From Halostella litorea (lineage in GTDB: Archaea > Halobacteriota > Halobacteria > Halobacteriales > Natronoarchaeaceae), in NCBI RefSeq assembly GCF_004785955.1, contig NZ_ML214300.1, positions 609,223 to 673,222 of the forward strand: DNA of 64,000 nt, written 5' to 3'. The first letter of the stretch is position 1. Every line of letters starts with the position of its first letter. A program made the translations under genes and the position numbers. Shown here piece by piece: positions 32,661 to 42,119 of the stretch. Under the pieces are notes generated by a model. That model saw nothing but the letters and a program-made list of their open reading frames with translations, ran no database searches and was not told where the DNA came from.

Positions 32661-33077
32661 GTGACGACTACCGACGACGCGTACGAGACGACGGTCACCG
32701 TCAGGTTCCGCGACCTCGACCCGATGGGACAGGTACACAACGGCGTCGTCCTCCAGTACGTCGAGGAAGCGCGCGTCCGCTACTTCCGGGACGTGCTGGA
32801 CGTCGACATCACGGATATCAACGGCGCGATCGCCGGGCAGGACATCGACTACCGTGCGCCGATCACTTACGGGGCGTCGGTCGCCGTCCGCTACCGGGTC
32901 ACCGAGATCGGCGAGTCGAGTCTCACGATGGCCTTCGAAGTCCGCGCGGACGGCGAACTCGCCGCGGAGGGCGAAGTCGTCCACGTCGCACTCGACGACG
33001 CGGACGCGCCGACGGGGATCCCCGAGTCGTGGGTCGAACGGATCCGTGCCTTCGAAGGTGGCGACGTGGATCGCTGA
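32661..33077 (+). CDS. Hotdog-fold acyl-CoA thioesterase (4HBT)
   Basis: A 138-residue 4-hydroxybenzoyl-CoA thioesterase-type protein. The family start VRFRDLDPMGQVHNGVVLQYVEEARVRYF holds the catalytic Asp (DLDPMGQVHN) and the long hotdog helix. The strands DIDYRAPITYGASVAVRY and SSLTMAFEV follow. It would hydrolyse acyl-CoA thioesters in the cytoplasm; the substrate is unknown. The GTG at 32661 is used because homology starts shortly after it. Confidence 0.83.
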   Translation: MTTTDDAYETTVTVRFRDLDPMGQVHNGVVLQYVEEARVRYFRDVLDVDITDINGAIAGQDIDYRAPITYGASVAVRYRVTEIGESSLTMAFEVRADGELAAEGEVVHVALDDADAPTGIPESWVERIRAFEGGDVDR

Positions 33078-33144
33078 CCGGCGACGGGCCGCGGACAGCA
33101 GTCGACGAGCGGCCGCCTGCCGGACGGCGACGGTGGACCCCCAG

Positions 33145-34173
33145 TCAGCGGGGGTCGATCCCGACGCCGTCGGCGATCAGTTCGTGCGAGCGGAGCGCGT
33201 CCTCGTGGTCGGCGACGACGTGCTGGATCATCACCTCGTCGACGCCGACGCGGTCGGCGAGCTGGCGGAGCAGGCCGTCGAGCGTTTCCGGGCTACCGGA
33301 GATCGCACGCGGCCACTCGTCGGCGTCGAGCGTCGCCGGGGTCGGCTCGGGGACGCCGCCCAGTTCGTCGATCGCTTCCTCGACGGACGGAGTGGTGCCG
33401 ACCTCGCCGCGGGCCATCCGCTGGTACGACGCCTCGGCCATCGCCCGGAGCCGGGCGGCCTCGGCGTCGGTCTCGGCGCAGACGGCGTTGACCGCGACCA
33501 TCCCCCGGGGTTCGTCCAACCCGTCGGCCAGCCGCGACGGCTCGAAGCGCTCGCGGTACTCCTCGAACGCGGGGACGGCGAAGTTCGGGCGGATGAATGC
33601 CGCGAAGCAGTAGCGCAGCCCGAGTTCGCCGGCGATCGCGGCGCTCGACGGGCTGGAGCCGAGCACCCACGGCACCGGCTCGGCCGCGCCGGACCGGGGG
33701 ATCTCGACGTCGCCGTAGGGGTGGTCGGCCGGGTAGTCGTCGTAGAGGTGGTCGACGACGGCCTCGATCTTCTCGGCGTGGTCCTCGTCGGGGTTCTCGA
33801 CGCGGCGCTCCGTCCCGAGCGCGCGGTCGACCGCGGGCGACCCGTTTGCCCGCCCCAGCCCGGCGTCGATCCGGCCGGGCGCGAGCGCGTCCAGCGCGCC
33901 GAACTGCTCCGCGACCTTCAGCGGGCTGTAGTGGTTGAGCAACACCGCGCCGGAGCCGAGCCGGATCGCGTCCGTCTCGGCGGCGAGGTGACCGAGCAAC
34001 ACCTCCGGGGTCGTCCCGGCGAGCGTGTCGCCCATGCCGTGGTGTTCGGCCACCCAGAACCGCGAGTAGCCGAGCCGTTCGGCCTGCCGCGTGGCGGCGA
34101 CGGTGTTCGCGTAGGCGTCGGTCGCGGTGCCGCCGGCGGGGACTGGGGAGAGGTCGACGATGGAGAGGTCCAT
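33145..34173 (-). CDS. LLM-class flavin-dependent oxidoreductase
   Basis: A 342-residue luciferase-like monooxygenase fold protein. Recognisable parts are MDLSIVDLSPVPAGGTATDA, RFWVAEHHGMGDTLAGTTPE (the EHH motif), IRLGSGAVLLNHYSPLKVAE and GRIDAGLGRANG, which mark the subgroup of MsnO8/YhbW-like oxidoreductases. It binds FMN or F420 and acts on an unknown substrate. It is a single gene convergent with the thioesterase, with 67 bases between stops. Confidence 0.87.
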   Translation of the reverse strand: MDLSIVDLSPVPAGGTATDAYANTVAATRQAERLGYSRFWVAEHHGMGDTLAGTTPEVLLGHLAAETDAIRLGSGAVLLNHYSPLKVAEQFGALDALAPGRIDAGLGRANGSPAVDRALGTERRVENPDEDHAEKIEAVVDHLYDDYPADHPYGDVEIPRSGAAEPVPWVLGSSPSSAAIAGELGLRYCFAAFIRPNFAVPAFEEYRERFEPSRLADGLDEPRGMVAVNAVCAETDAEAARLRAMAEASYQRMARGEVGTTPSVEEAIDELGGVPEPTPATLDADEWPRAISGSPETLDGLLRQLADRVGVDEVMIQHVVADHEDALRSHELIADGVGIDPR

Positions 34174-34267
34174 GGCGGAACACGGGGCCAGCCGTGGAAA
34201 ACGGTTCGGCTACCGGCGGAACGAGGGGTGGGGCGGCCGTCCCGCCCGGGTCGACCCGCGATCCGGG

Positions 34268-35317
34268 TCAGTCCTCGCTCTCGTAGGACTCGCCGACGGC
34301 GTCGGGCATGCGCGTCGACCCCCAGACCGTCAGCACCACGACCACGGCAACGTAGGGGAACAGGTTGACCAGCCGGTTCGGGAGGTCGATGCCGGCCGTC
34401 TGGAACTGGATCTGGAGCATGTCGAGCCCGCCGAACAGCAGCGCGGCGGCGGCCGCGCCGAGCGGGTTGTAGTTGCCGAACAGGTAGGCGACGATGCCGA
34501 TCCAGCCGCGGCCGTTGACCATCGTGTCGCCGGTGCCGGTAAAGGACCCCGCGTGCGCGAGCAGGACCGCGCCGGCCAGCCCGGCCATCGCGCCGGAGAA
34601 GATCACCGCGGCGTACCGGACGCGGGTGACGGAGACGCCTGCCGTGTCCAGCGCCTCGGGGTTCTCGCCGGCGGCCTGGATCCAGTAGCCGTAACGGGTG
34701 CGGTAGAGGAACAGCCAGGCGACGACGGCGAGGACGACCGTCAGCAACACCAGCGGCGACGTGTCGAAGAGGATCGGGCCGACCACCGGTATCCCCGAGA
34801 GGAGCGGGACCGTCAGGTCGTTGACGCTCGCCAGCCCCGGGCTGTTCCGGTTGCCCCACAGCAGGACCGCCGTGAAGGGGCCGAACCCGAGGGCGACGAA
34901 CCACACCGCCAGCCCCGCGACGATCTGGTCGGCCTTGTACCGGATCAGCAACACGGCGAATATGACGGTGTACGCCAGGGTGATCCCGACCGAGGCGACT
35001 ATCGCCATCCAGAGGTCGGCCTGCGTCGGCGAGCTACCGCCGACGAGGTACATCATGGCCGCCGCGTTGGCCGCCCCGAAGATCATGAACCCCTCCAGCC
35101 CGATGTTGAACACGCCGCTTTTCTCGGCGTACAGCCCGCCGATCGCCGCGATGGCGATGGGGGTCGCCGCCTGGAGCGAGCGCTCGACGAACCCGACGGT
35201 CACCACGTCCGCGACCGGCACGTCCGCCGCCAGCGCGGCCACGGCGGCGAGCGCGACCAGCGCAACCGCCCCGCCGACCCGGAGCCGGTTCCGGGCGGCG
35301 TAGTCGGCGACGCTCAT
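34268..35317 (-). CDS. BMP-type ABC transporter permease (second permease)
   Basis: A 349-residue permease of the BPD_transp_2/RbsC-like class with about eight helices, including AIGGLYAEKSGVFNIGLEGFM and NPEALDTAGVSVTRVRYAAVIFSG. It is the last gene of a four-gene unit with the other permease (4-base overlap), the double ATPase and the BMP lipoprotein. Transporters of this composition import nucleosides or purines, and in some archaea sugars. Confidence 0.87.
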   Translation of the reverse strand: MSVADYAARNRLRVGGAVALVALAAVAALAADVPVADVVTVGFVERSLQAATPIAIAAIGGLYAEKSGVFNIGLEGFMIFGAANAAAMMYLVGGSSPTQADLWMAIVASVGITLAYTVIFAVLLIRYKADQIVAGLAVWFVALGFGPFTAVLLWGNRNSPGLASVNDLTVPLLSGIPVVGPILFDTSPLVLLTVVLAVVAWLFLYRTRYGYWIQAAGENPEALDTAGVSVTRVRYAAVIFSGAMAGLAGAVLLAHAGSFTGTGDTMVNGRGWIGIVAYLFGNYNPLGAAAAALLFGGLDMLQIQFQTAGIDLPNRLVNLFPYVAVVVVLTVWGSTRMPDAVGESYESED

Positions 35318-36447
35318 CGCCGCTCACCCCCGAGGCCGGTCCGCTCGGCCGCCATCCGGAACAGCTCCGGCGCGGCCACGAACAGCACGACGAGCCCGAT
35401 GATCCCGTCGATCAGCTGGACGGGCACGTCGCTGTTGATGCCGATGTGGGTACCGGCGGAGTCCAGCCCGCCGAACAGCAGCCCCGCCGGGACGACGCCG
35501 AGCGGGTTGTTCGCCGCCAGCAGGCTCACCGCGATGGCGTCGAAGCCGTACGTGCCGATGCCGCTCGGGTCGCTGTAGTAGCCCTGGATCATGATCGCAA
35601 ACACCGCGCCGGCGACCCCGGCGACCATGCCGGAGAGCGCCATCGTCCGGACGATAGTCCGATCGGCGTCGACGCCGGAGTACGTCGCCGCCGACTCCTG
35701 GTGGCCGCTGGTCACCATGTCGTAGCCGACGTTCGTGCGGGCCATGACCACGGCGATGGCCGCGACGACCGCGAGCGCGACCCCGAGGCCGACCAGCGAG
35801 AAGTCGGGCACGTCGAACACCAGCGACGGGAACTCGGCGTAGTCGGGGATCCGGTCGGTGTTCGGGGCGCGGTTGCCCTCGCCGCGGAGCGGCCCCTCGA
35901 CGAGGTAGCCGACCACGCCGACCGCGATGAAGTTGAGCATGATCGTCGTGATGATCTCGTTGGCGTCGGCGTAGGCCTTCAGCGCGCCGGGGATCGCCGC
36001 GTAGAGGCCGCCGGCGACGACGGCCGCAAGCGTCCCGAGCAGGATCAGCGCGACGCCGCCGACCGCGCCTTCGGGCAGCACCGGCGCGAGCCGGAGGATG
36101 GCGACGACGCAGGCGAAGCCGCCGACGACGAACTGCCCCTGGACGCCGATGTTGAACACGCCCGCGCGGAACGCGACCGCCACGGCGATGCCGGTCAGGA
36201 CGAACACCGTCGTGAACTTCAGCGTCCGCGCGGTGGCGGTGCGGTCGCCGAACGCCCCCTCGACGACGTTGAGCAGGAAGGCGGCCGGGTCGTAGCCAGC
36301 CGCCGCCACGACGACCAGCCCGACGAGCAGGGCGAGCGCCGTCGACGCCGTCGCGATGGCGACCCGCTGGAGGACGGAGGCGTTCAGCATCAGGGACGCG
36401 GCACGGTCGAGCGCCGCGCGCGCGCCGCCCGAGTCGGCGTCGCTCAT
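35314..36447 (-). CDS. BMP-type ABC transporter permease (first permease)
   Basis: A 377-residue permease of the same class. The family hallmark GVFNIGVQGQFVVGGFA is present, as are EIITTIMLNFIAVGVVGYLV and the coupling segment SGHQESAATYSGVDADRTI. Its start overlaps the end of the ATPase gene and its end overlaps the next permease, each by four bases, so the pair is translationally coupled and should form the membrane heterodimer. Confidence 0.88.
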   Translation of the reverse strand: MSDADSGGARAALDRAASLMLNASVLQRVAIATASTALALLVGLVVVAAAGYDPAAFLLNVVEGAFGDRTATARTLKFTTVFVLTGIAVAVAFRAGVFNIGVQGQFVVGGFACVVAILRLAPVLPEGAVGGVALILLGTLAAVVAGGLYAAIPGALKAYADANEIITTIMLNFIAVGVVGYLVEGPLRGEGNRAPNTDRIPDYAEFPSLVFDVPDFSLVGLGVALAVVAAIAVVMARTNVGYDMVTSGHQESAATYSGVDADRTIVRTMALSGMVAGVAGAVFAIMIQGYYSDPSGIGTYGFDAIAVSLLAANNPLGVVPAGLLFGGLDSAGTHIGINSDVPVQLIDGIIGLVVLFVAAPELFRMAAERTGLGGERR

Positions 36448-38027
36448 CGCTCGGCACCCCCTTCGACGGCGTCGGCTTCCCCGACCGCCGCGGGGTCGTG
36501 CCCGGCCATCAGCAGGCCGAGTTCCTCCTCGGTGACGGTCTCGGGGTCGACGACGTCGACGAACTCGCCCTCGTACATGACCGCGATCCGGTCCGAGAGC
36601 TTCCGGATCTCCTCAAGCTTCGAGGAGACAAAGAGGATCGCGAGCCCCTCCTCGCGCAGGTCCAGCAGCCGGTCGTGGATGAACTCGATCGAGCCGATGT
36701 CGACGCCCCGCGTCGGGTGCGAGGCGACCATCACGTCGGGGTCGTGTTCTATCTCGCGGCCGACGATGAACTTCTGCTGGTTCCCGCCCGAGAGCGAGGA
36801 GGCCTCGGCGCGCGGGTTCGGCGGCTGGACGTCGTACTCCTCGACGATGTCGGCGGCGTGCTCGCGGACGGTGGGCCAGTCGACGAACCCGCGGGAGACG
36901 TAGGGGTGGATCGTCTGGTTCCCCAGCAGCGCGTTCTTCACGAGGTCGTAGTCCTGCACCAGCCCCTCGGCCTGGCGGTCCTCGGGGACGTACGCGATCC
37001 CCGACTCGATGCGGCTCCGGCGGCTCGTGTCGGTCACGTCCTCGCCGTGGAACCGGACGGTGCCGGCGTCGACCGAGCGGAGGCCGGTGACCGCCTCGAC
37101 GAGTTCGGTCTGGCCGTTGCCCTGCACGCCCGCGATTCCGAGGATTTCGCCCTCGCGGACCGTGAGGTCGACGCCGCGCACGCGTTCGAGGTCGCGGTCG
37201 CCCCGGACCCGCAGGTCCTCGGCTGCGAGCACCGGGTCGCCCGGCTCGGTCGTCCGCTCGCGGCGCTCGAACAGCACCTCCCGGCCGACCATCATCCGGG
37301 CCAGTTCCTGCTCGGTGGTGCCGGCCGCGGCGACCGTGCCGACGGCCTCGCCGTCGCGGAGCACGGTGACCTCGTCGGCCGCCCGGAGCGCCTCGTCCAA
37401 CTTGTGGGTGATGAAGATGAGCGACCGGCCGTCCGCGGTCAGTTCCTCCATCACGTCGAACAGGCCCTCGACCTCCTGGGGGGTCAGCACGGCGGTCGGC
37501 TCGTCGAGGACGAGTATCTCCGCGCCGCGGTAGAGGCTCTTGACGATCTCCACGCGCTGGCGGACCCCCAGGTCGAGGTCCCGCACGGGCGTGTCGAGGT
37601 GGCGGTCGACGTCGAAGTCGTACCGCGAGCTGATCGCCTCGATCTCCTCGCGGGCGGCCGCCTCGTCGACGAACCCGTTCTCGGTCGGCTCGTGGCCCAG
37701 GATGACGTTCTGCAGGACGGTCATCGGCTCCACCAGCTGGAAGTGCTGGTGGATCATGCCGACGCCGGCGTCCATGGCGTCCCGCGGGCTGTCGAACTCC
37801 CGGGGCTCGCCGTCGATGCGGATCGTGCCGGCGTCCTCGTCGTACAGCCCGTATAGGACGCTCATCAGCGTCGTCTTCCCCGAACCGTTCTCGCCGAGCA
37901 GGGCGTGGACGCTGCCACGTTCCAGCCGGAAGTCGACGCCGTCGTTGGCCACGACGTCGCCGAACCGCTTGGTGATGCCCGTCATCTCGACGGCGGTCGG
38001 GCCCTCCGTGCGCGCGTTCTCAGCCAT
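36444..38027 (-). CDS. Double-cassette ABC ATPase of the BMP-type transporter
   Basis: A 527-residue protein with two ABC domains. The first has Walker A GENGSGKTTLMSV and Walker B LVLDEPTAVLTPQE. The second has a degenerate A loop around GVQGNGQTELVEAV (no GKT lysine), signature LSGGNQQKFIVGRE and VASHPTRGVDIG. This RbsA/YufO pattern, with a non-canonical second site, is normal for the family. It powers the two permeases downstream. The gene begins 50 bases after the binding-protein gene. Confidence 0.9.
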   Translation of the reverse strand: MAENARTEGPTAVEMTGITKRFGDVVANDGVDFRLERGSVHALLGENGSGKTTLMSVLYGLYDEDAGTIRIDGEPREFDSPRDAMDAGVGMIHQHFQLVEPMTVLQNVILGHEPTENGFVDEAAAREEIEAISSRYDFDVDRHLDTPVRDLDLGVRQRVEIVKSLYRGAEILVLDEPTAVLTPQEVEGLFDVMEELTADGRSLIFITHKLDEALRAADEVTVLRDGEAVGTVAAAGTTEQELARMMVGREVLFERRERTTEPGDPVLAAEDLRVRGDRDLERVRGVDLTVREGEILGIAGVQGNGQTELVEAVTGLRSVDAGTVRFHGEDVTDTSRRSRIESGIAYVPEDRQAEGLVQDYDLVKNALLGNQTIHPYVSRGFVDWPTVREHAADIVEEYDVQPPNPRAEASSLSGGNQQKFIVGREIEHDPDVMVASHPTRGVDIGSIEFIHDRLLDLREEGLAILFVSSKLEEIRKLSDRIAVMYEGEFVDVVDPETVTEEELGLLMAGHDPAAVGEADAVEGGAER

Positions 38028-38077
38028 AGTGGTAGTGTTGGGAACTGCTCATAAAACGCTGTAGGAAGGTCCGCGGC

Positions 38078-39211
38078 TCAGTTACAGCCGGCGGCGGTAC
38101 ACGGCACCTCGATGTCGCCGTCGGCGATGCCCTGCTTCGCGTCCTCGAGGTTCTGGGAGACGGCGTCGGGGAGTTCACCCTCGAACGCCTGCCCGATGAC
38201 GCAGTCGACGCCCTCCTCGGCGAGCCCCAGGGTGTTGGCGCCGGTGACGCTGTCGAAGTTCCCCTCGGCGACGGCCGTCGCCACCTCGCGGGTCCCCTCG
38301 TTGATGTACTTCACCGCGGAGCCCAGGATGACGTCCTGGAAGTCCGGGAGCGTCTGCGACTGGTCGGCGTCGACGCCGATGGCGAAGCGGCCGTTGTCCT
38401 GTGCGGCCTCGAACACGCCCCGGCCCGCGGCCGCGGCGGCGTGGTAGACGATGTCAGCGCCGTCGTCGTACTGCGAACTGGCGATGTCGGCCGCGGTGTC
38501 GGTGTCGGTGTAGTTGCCGATGTAGCCGACGTTGACGTCGACGTCGCCGTTGACCCACTCCGCGCCCGCGACGTAGGCGCGCTGGAAGGCGTTGATGAGC
38601 GACTCGTCGATGCCGCCGACGAAGCCGATCTGGGCGTTGCCGGCGTCGGTCTCGCTGCCCTCGTGGGAGAGTTCCTCGGTCGTCATCGTCCCGCCGAGCA
38701 CGCCAGCGAGGTAGGACATCTCGTGGTTGGCCCACGTGTAGCCGGCGACGTTGGGCTCGTCGACGTGGTCGTTTATCAGCATCCAGTTCTGGTCGGGGTA
38801 GTCGGCGGCGTTCTGCGTCAGCGCCTCGGTGTGGTTGTACGACACCAGCACGATGAGGTCGTAGTCGCCGCTCTGGGCCAGTTCGGACTGCGTCGACTGG
38901 TACTGGGCCTGCTCGGTCTCCTCGACCTCGTTGATCTCGATGTCGTAGTCCTCGGCCGCGGTCTCCAACCCCTCCAGCGCGAGGTCGTTGAACGCGTTGT
39001 CGTCGAAGCCGGCGGGGCTGGAGACGATGGCGACGTTCGTCGTCCCGTCGGAGCCGTCGGAGCCGTCGTCCTCGCTGAGACAGCCCGCCACCGTCGCGCT
39101 GCCGAGGACGGCCGCGCCGGAGGCGAGCACCGTACGTCGGTCGATCGCAGTCGTCGGCTCGTCGCTGTTCGGATCGCCGTCCCCGCCGTCCGCGTCCGAT
39201 CGTGGTGTCAT
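38078..39211 (-). CDS. BMP/PnrA-family substrate-binding lipoprotein
   Basis: A 377-residue exported binding protein. A DRRTVLASGA Tat-type motif and lipobox VAGC (Cys near residue 44) anchor it outside the membrane. The BMP domain includes VAIVSSPAGFDDNAFNDLALEG, GFVGGIDESLINAFQRAYVAGA and YHAAAAAGRGVFEAAQD, as in PnrA nucleoside-binding proteins. It ends in an unusual cysteine pair, VPCTAAGCN. It heads the transporter unit, and an AT-rich TATA region just upstream suggests a strong leaderless promoter. The likely ligand is a nucleoside or purine. Confidence 0.9.
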   Translation of the reverse strand: MTPRSDADGGDGDPNSDEPTTAIDRRTVLASGAAVLGSATVAGCLSEDDGSDGSDGTTNVAIVSSPAGFDDNAFNDLALEGLETAAEDYDIEINEVEETEQAQYQSTQSELAQSGDYDLIVLVSYNHTEALTQNAADYPDQNWMLINDHVDEPNVAGYTWANHEMSYLAGVLGGTMTTEELSHEGSETDAGNAQIGFVGGIDESLINAFQRAYVAGAEWVNGDVDVNVGYIGNYTDTDTAADIASSQYDDGADIVYHAAAAAGRGVFEAAQDNGRFAIGVDADQSQTLPDFQDVILGSAVKYINEGTREVATAVAEGNFDSVTGANTLGLAEEGVDCVIGQAFEGELPDAVSQNLEDAKQGIADGDIEVPCTAAGCN

Positions 39212-39220
39212 TGTACCACC

Positions 39221-39230
39221 TAAATTAATA
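39221..39230 (-). promoter_or_regulatory. TATA region of the BMP transporter operon
   Basis: TATTAATTTA on the minus strand lies about 10-19 bases before the ATG. A second box, TTTATTAATG, lies at 39234-39243. The pair makes this the most AT-rich promoter in the window, and the farther box has the better spacing. Confidence 0.45.
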
Positions 39231-39409
39231 TCCATTAATAAATAGTCTCGGTATTTCCTCATCGGTTTTTACTCGCATATTAAACAATAGTTCGAAGTCG
39301 GCGCTATCGGGCGGTTTCGTTTCGTTCCCGACGCCGATAAAGCTATCCGCGTTCCGACGTATTGCCGATAGTTACTTGCCGGATACATGCGAACGTCCCC
39401 CGTAGAACC

Positions 39410-40048
39410 ATGGCAGATGCGCTCACAACCGCGTTCCTCCTGGTCGTCGGCGTCGCGCTCGCTGCCGGCGGGTTCCTGTTTTTCAAGACGGCGCTGTACC
39501 TGCTCGGCCTGTTGCTGGGGGCCGGGATGGGGCTGATGGCGGCGGACGCGCTGGCACTGGAGATGACGGCGACGCTCGTCGCCGCGGGCGTCGGCGCGGT
39601 GTTCGGGCTCGGGATCGCGAGTACGATACGGACGCTGCTGGTGGTCGTCCCCGGGGTGTTGACCGGAGTCGGCGCGGCGATACTGCTGACCGACGTCACG
39701 CTCGCCGACCCGGCGAGCCTGGTCGACCCTATGATCGCCGGCGGCGCGGTCGCGGGCGTCGTCGCCGCCTGGCTGCTGGAGACGGTCATTCTGGTGCTCG
39801 TCTCCGCCTCGTGGGGCGCGACGCTCGTCTCTATCGCGCTCGGAGCCACGCTGGCGGCGTCGCCCGGCGAACTGGACGTGACGGTGGAGGGCCTCCTGAC
39901 GACGGGCTTCTGGGCCGTCTTCGCCGTCGGCGTGGTCGTCCAGACCGGCGTCTGGTACTACCTCCGGGTCCACGTCGACGACGGCGAGAACGCCCGCGAC
40001 GTCCTGCTGCGAAAGGCCGGGCGGTCGGTCGGCTCCAGTCGGCAGTGA
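39410..40048 (+). CDS. Multi-span membrane protein of unknown function
   Basis: A 212-residue hydrophobic protein with about six helices, rich in Ala, Gly, Val and Leu (TTAFLLVVGVALAAGGFLFF, ATLVAAGVGAVFGLGIAS). It ends in a charged cytoplasmic tail. It resembles DUF4203/TMEM198-like membrane proteins in its Gly-rich helices, but I cannot confirm that. No partner is adjacent, and the arylsulfotransferase-like gene is convergent. The ATG at 39410 precedes the first helix closely. Confidence 0.7.
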   Translation: MADALTTAFLLVVGVALAAGGFLFFKTALYLLGLLLGAGMGLMAADALALEMTATLVAAGVGAVFGLGIASTIRTLLVVVPGVLTGVGAAILLTDVTLADPASLVDPMIAGGAVAGVVAAWLLETVILVLVSASWGATLVSIALGATLAASPGELDVTVEGLLTTGFWAVFAVGVVVQTGVWYYLRVHVDDGENARDVLLRKAGRSVGSSRQ

Positions 40049-40079
40049 GAGAGCGGGCGCGCGGCCCGCCGGTCGAGCG

Positions 40080-41501
40080 CTATTCGTCGGTCGTGTCGTC
40101 GTCCGCGGCGTCCGCCCCGCGGCGGTACACGGGCAACCGGAACCTGACGCCCCGCGACCGGAGCGCCCACCGCGTCTCCATGCCGCCCCACGCCAGCCCC
40201 GTGAGCACGGCTATCGTCGCCGCGCCGAACTCCGGCCGGCCCATCCACACCGGGCCGATGTAGATGATGCCGTTGACGATCCGCGGCGGGAGCACCCCGC
40301 GGACCACGTCCGACACCGTCGACATGATCCCCAGCGAGAACCCGCCGTCGCCGCCGTCGCCCCCGCCGCCGGTCCGGGACTCGTAGCCGAGCGAGCGGGC
40401 GCTCTCGCCGCCGGTGCTCTCGTCGCCCGTCTCGAGGCGCTCGGCCTCGTAGGGGTGGGAGAGTTCGACCTCCCAGACTATCTCGCCCTCCGGGGTCACC
40501 TCGATGAGGCGCTTCCCGTTCGTGTCGGTGATGAGGGTGTTGCCGTTGGGGAGGCGGTCGGCGTCGCGGGGCCACTGCATCTGCGCGTCCGACCACTCCC
40601 AGGTGCGGACCCACTCGCCGTCCTCGCGCTGGAACTCCTCGACGCGACCGTTCTCCGAGTCGGCCACGACGACCGCCGGCCCGCCGCGCTCCTCGGGGAT
40701 GTAGTCCGGGTTGTGCTGCTCGTACTGGATGTCGTGGTTGTCCTCCTCGCCGAGCGTCCAGGACTCGTTCAGCCCGGTCTCGGGGTCGATGAAGACGACC
40801 TGGTCCTGGTTTCGCAGGCTCACCATCACCCGCCCGTCGTCGAGCAGACTCACGTCGTTGATGTGCGCCCAGTCGCCGGGGTACGAGCCGCCGCCCTCGA
40901 CGGGGAAGTCGCTCTGGGCGTTCCAGGCCCACTCCCGGACGCCCGACTCGGTATCGAGCATGAACACCTGGTCGTCCGCGATGTCGGCGACGATGACGTG
41001 CGTCTCGTTGACCCGGACGTGGTCGTGCCACTCGCCGGCGTTCTCGCGGTGGTCGTAGCGGACGACCATCTCGGTCACCTCGCCGGTCGAGATGTTCGCC
41101 CGCTCGATCACGTTGCGGGAACAGGGCGGGTCGCCGCAGTTCGGCCCCGACGTGTGGATCGTGTCCGTCGCGGTGTACTCGACGGTCAGCGACTCGTTCT
41201 CGACGGGGTCGACGTCGAAGTACTTCGTGTGGCTGTTGTTGTAGTAGGCGACGCTCCCGTCCGGCGCGTACGCGATTATCGTGCCGAACTTGGCCGACTC
41301 GGTGACGACGGTGTGGTTCTCCGTCGGCGGTGCTTCGGGGACCCCCTCCTCGGTGGCCGTCGTGACGCCGGTCAGCGCGCCGTACGCCAGGTACGCGCCA
41401 CAGATCAGCAGGACCGCGAGACACGCGACGCGGAGGCGACGCCGCGTGACCCCCGAGCGCACCCGGGCGACCGTCTCCCGGGCGCTGGATGATCCGTTCA
41501 T
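40080..41501 (-). CDS. Membrane-anchored arylsulfotransferase-like (ASST) beta-propeller protein
   Basis: A 473-residue protein. An N-terminal helix (about residues 24-45) is followed by an external beta-propeller of the arylsulfotransferase family: WHDHVRVNETHVIVADIADD, EWAWNAQSDFP, DWAHINDVSLLDDGRVMVSL, ITDTNGKRLIEVTPEGEIVWE. One or two hydrophobic helices near the C-terminus anchor it again. A cysteine pair (NCGDPPC) lies in the propeller. ASST enzymes move sulfate between phenols, but haloarchaeal members are uncharacterised, so the activity is inferred from fold only. Confidence 0.8.
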   Translation of the reverse strand: MNGSSSARETVARVRSGVTRRRLRVACLAVLLICGAYLAYGALTGVTTATEEGVPEAPPTENHTVVTESAKFGTIIAYAPDGSVAYYNNSHTKYFDVDPVENESLTVEYTATDTIHTSGPNCGDPPCSRNVIERANISTGEVTEMVVRYDHRENAGEWHDHVRVNETHVIVADIADDQVFMLDTESGVREWAWNAQSDFPVEGGGSYPGDWAHINDVSLLDDGRVMVSLRNQDQVVFIDPETGLNESWTLGEEDNHDIQYEQHNPDYIPEERGGPAVVVADSENGRVEEFQREDGEWVRTWEWSDAQMQWPRDADRLPNGNTLITDTNGKRLIEVTPEGEIVWEVELSHPYEAERLETGDESTGGESARSLGYESRTGGGGDGGDGGFSLGIMSTVSDVVRGVLPPRIVNGIIYIGPVWMGRPEFGAATIAVLTGLAWGGMETRWALRSRGVRFRLPVYRRGADAADDDTTDE

Positions 41502-41589
41502 ACTCCCACCTGTGAGGGGGGCGTATTAGGGTTGTCCACTTCGCCCGAGCCGCCGCGGGGAAGCCCCTGACGCTGGGGCGCGGTCGGAC

Positions 41590-41760
41590 TCACTCCATCG
41601 GGTCGCTCCAGGCCGTCCGCTCGATCCGGTAGCAGCCACACTGCGGGCAGGTCTGGCGCTGGAGTTCGAACCGCTGGCCGCAGGACAGACACTGGTACGG
41701 CCGCTGCGCGTCGGGGCGGTCGGCACGGACCATGCGGCGGAGCCGCCGGACGAGACTCAC
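41590..41760 (-). CDS. Small zinc-ribbon protein (56 residues)
   Basis: A short frame with basic N-terminus (SLVRRLRRMVRADRPDA) and one zinc ribbon, YQCLSCGQRFELQRQTCPQCG, giving two CxxC pairs. It resembles a numerous haloarchaeal class of zinc microproteins. The GTG at 41760 gives the conserved basic lead; an ATG at 41733 would remove nine residues. Function unknown. Confidence 0.65.
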   Translation of the reverse strand: MSLVRRLRRMVRADRPDAQRPYQCLSCGQRFELQRQTCPQCGCYRIERTAWSDPME

Positions 41761-41957
41761 GGTGGGGACCTCCGGTGACTACCCCTGGTCGCCGTCGGGG
41801 AATAAGAGGAGGGTTTCGTTCAACCGCGGTACTGCGGCGGTGTCCCCGGACCCCCGACCCCCCGCCGACGCCGGTCGAACCGCACGGTCGCCTCGGGAGA
41901 TCGAACTGTCCGTTCCGCGTCGCCGTGCGGCCGGCCGCGCGGACCCGACGGCCCGCG

Positions 41958-42119
41958 CTACAGCCCCGTCCGGGCTTCCACGTTGTCGAGGCCGGCCCCG
42001 TTCTTGACGGCTGTCGCCCCGACGCAGTCGAGGCAGCCGTACACCTCGTCCTCGTTCCCCCCGAACACGCGGACGAACTCCGGCGTCACGAACGAACCAC
42101 AGTTGTTGCATTTCGGCAT
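41958..42119 (-). CDS. Small zinc-finger protein (DUF7563-like)
   Basis: A 53-residue protein with the pattern MPKCNNCGSFVTPEFVRVFG followed by YGCLDCVGATAV: two CxxC pairs, 30-odd residues apart, bind one zinc. It looks like the haloarchaeal family DUF7563. Small zinc proteins of this kind affect motility or biofilm in Haloferax in some cases, but nothing here points to a specific role. The ATG at 42119 fits the family start. Confidence 0.72.
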   Translation of the reverse strand: MPKCNNCGSFVTPEFVRVFGGNEDEVYGCLDCVGATAVKNGAGLDNVEARTGL

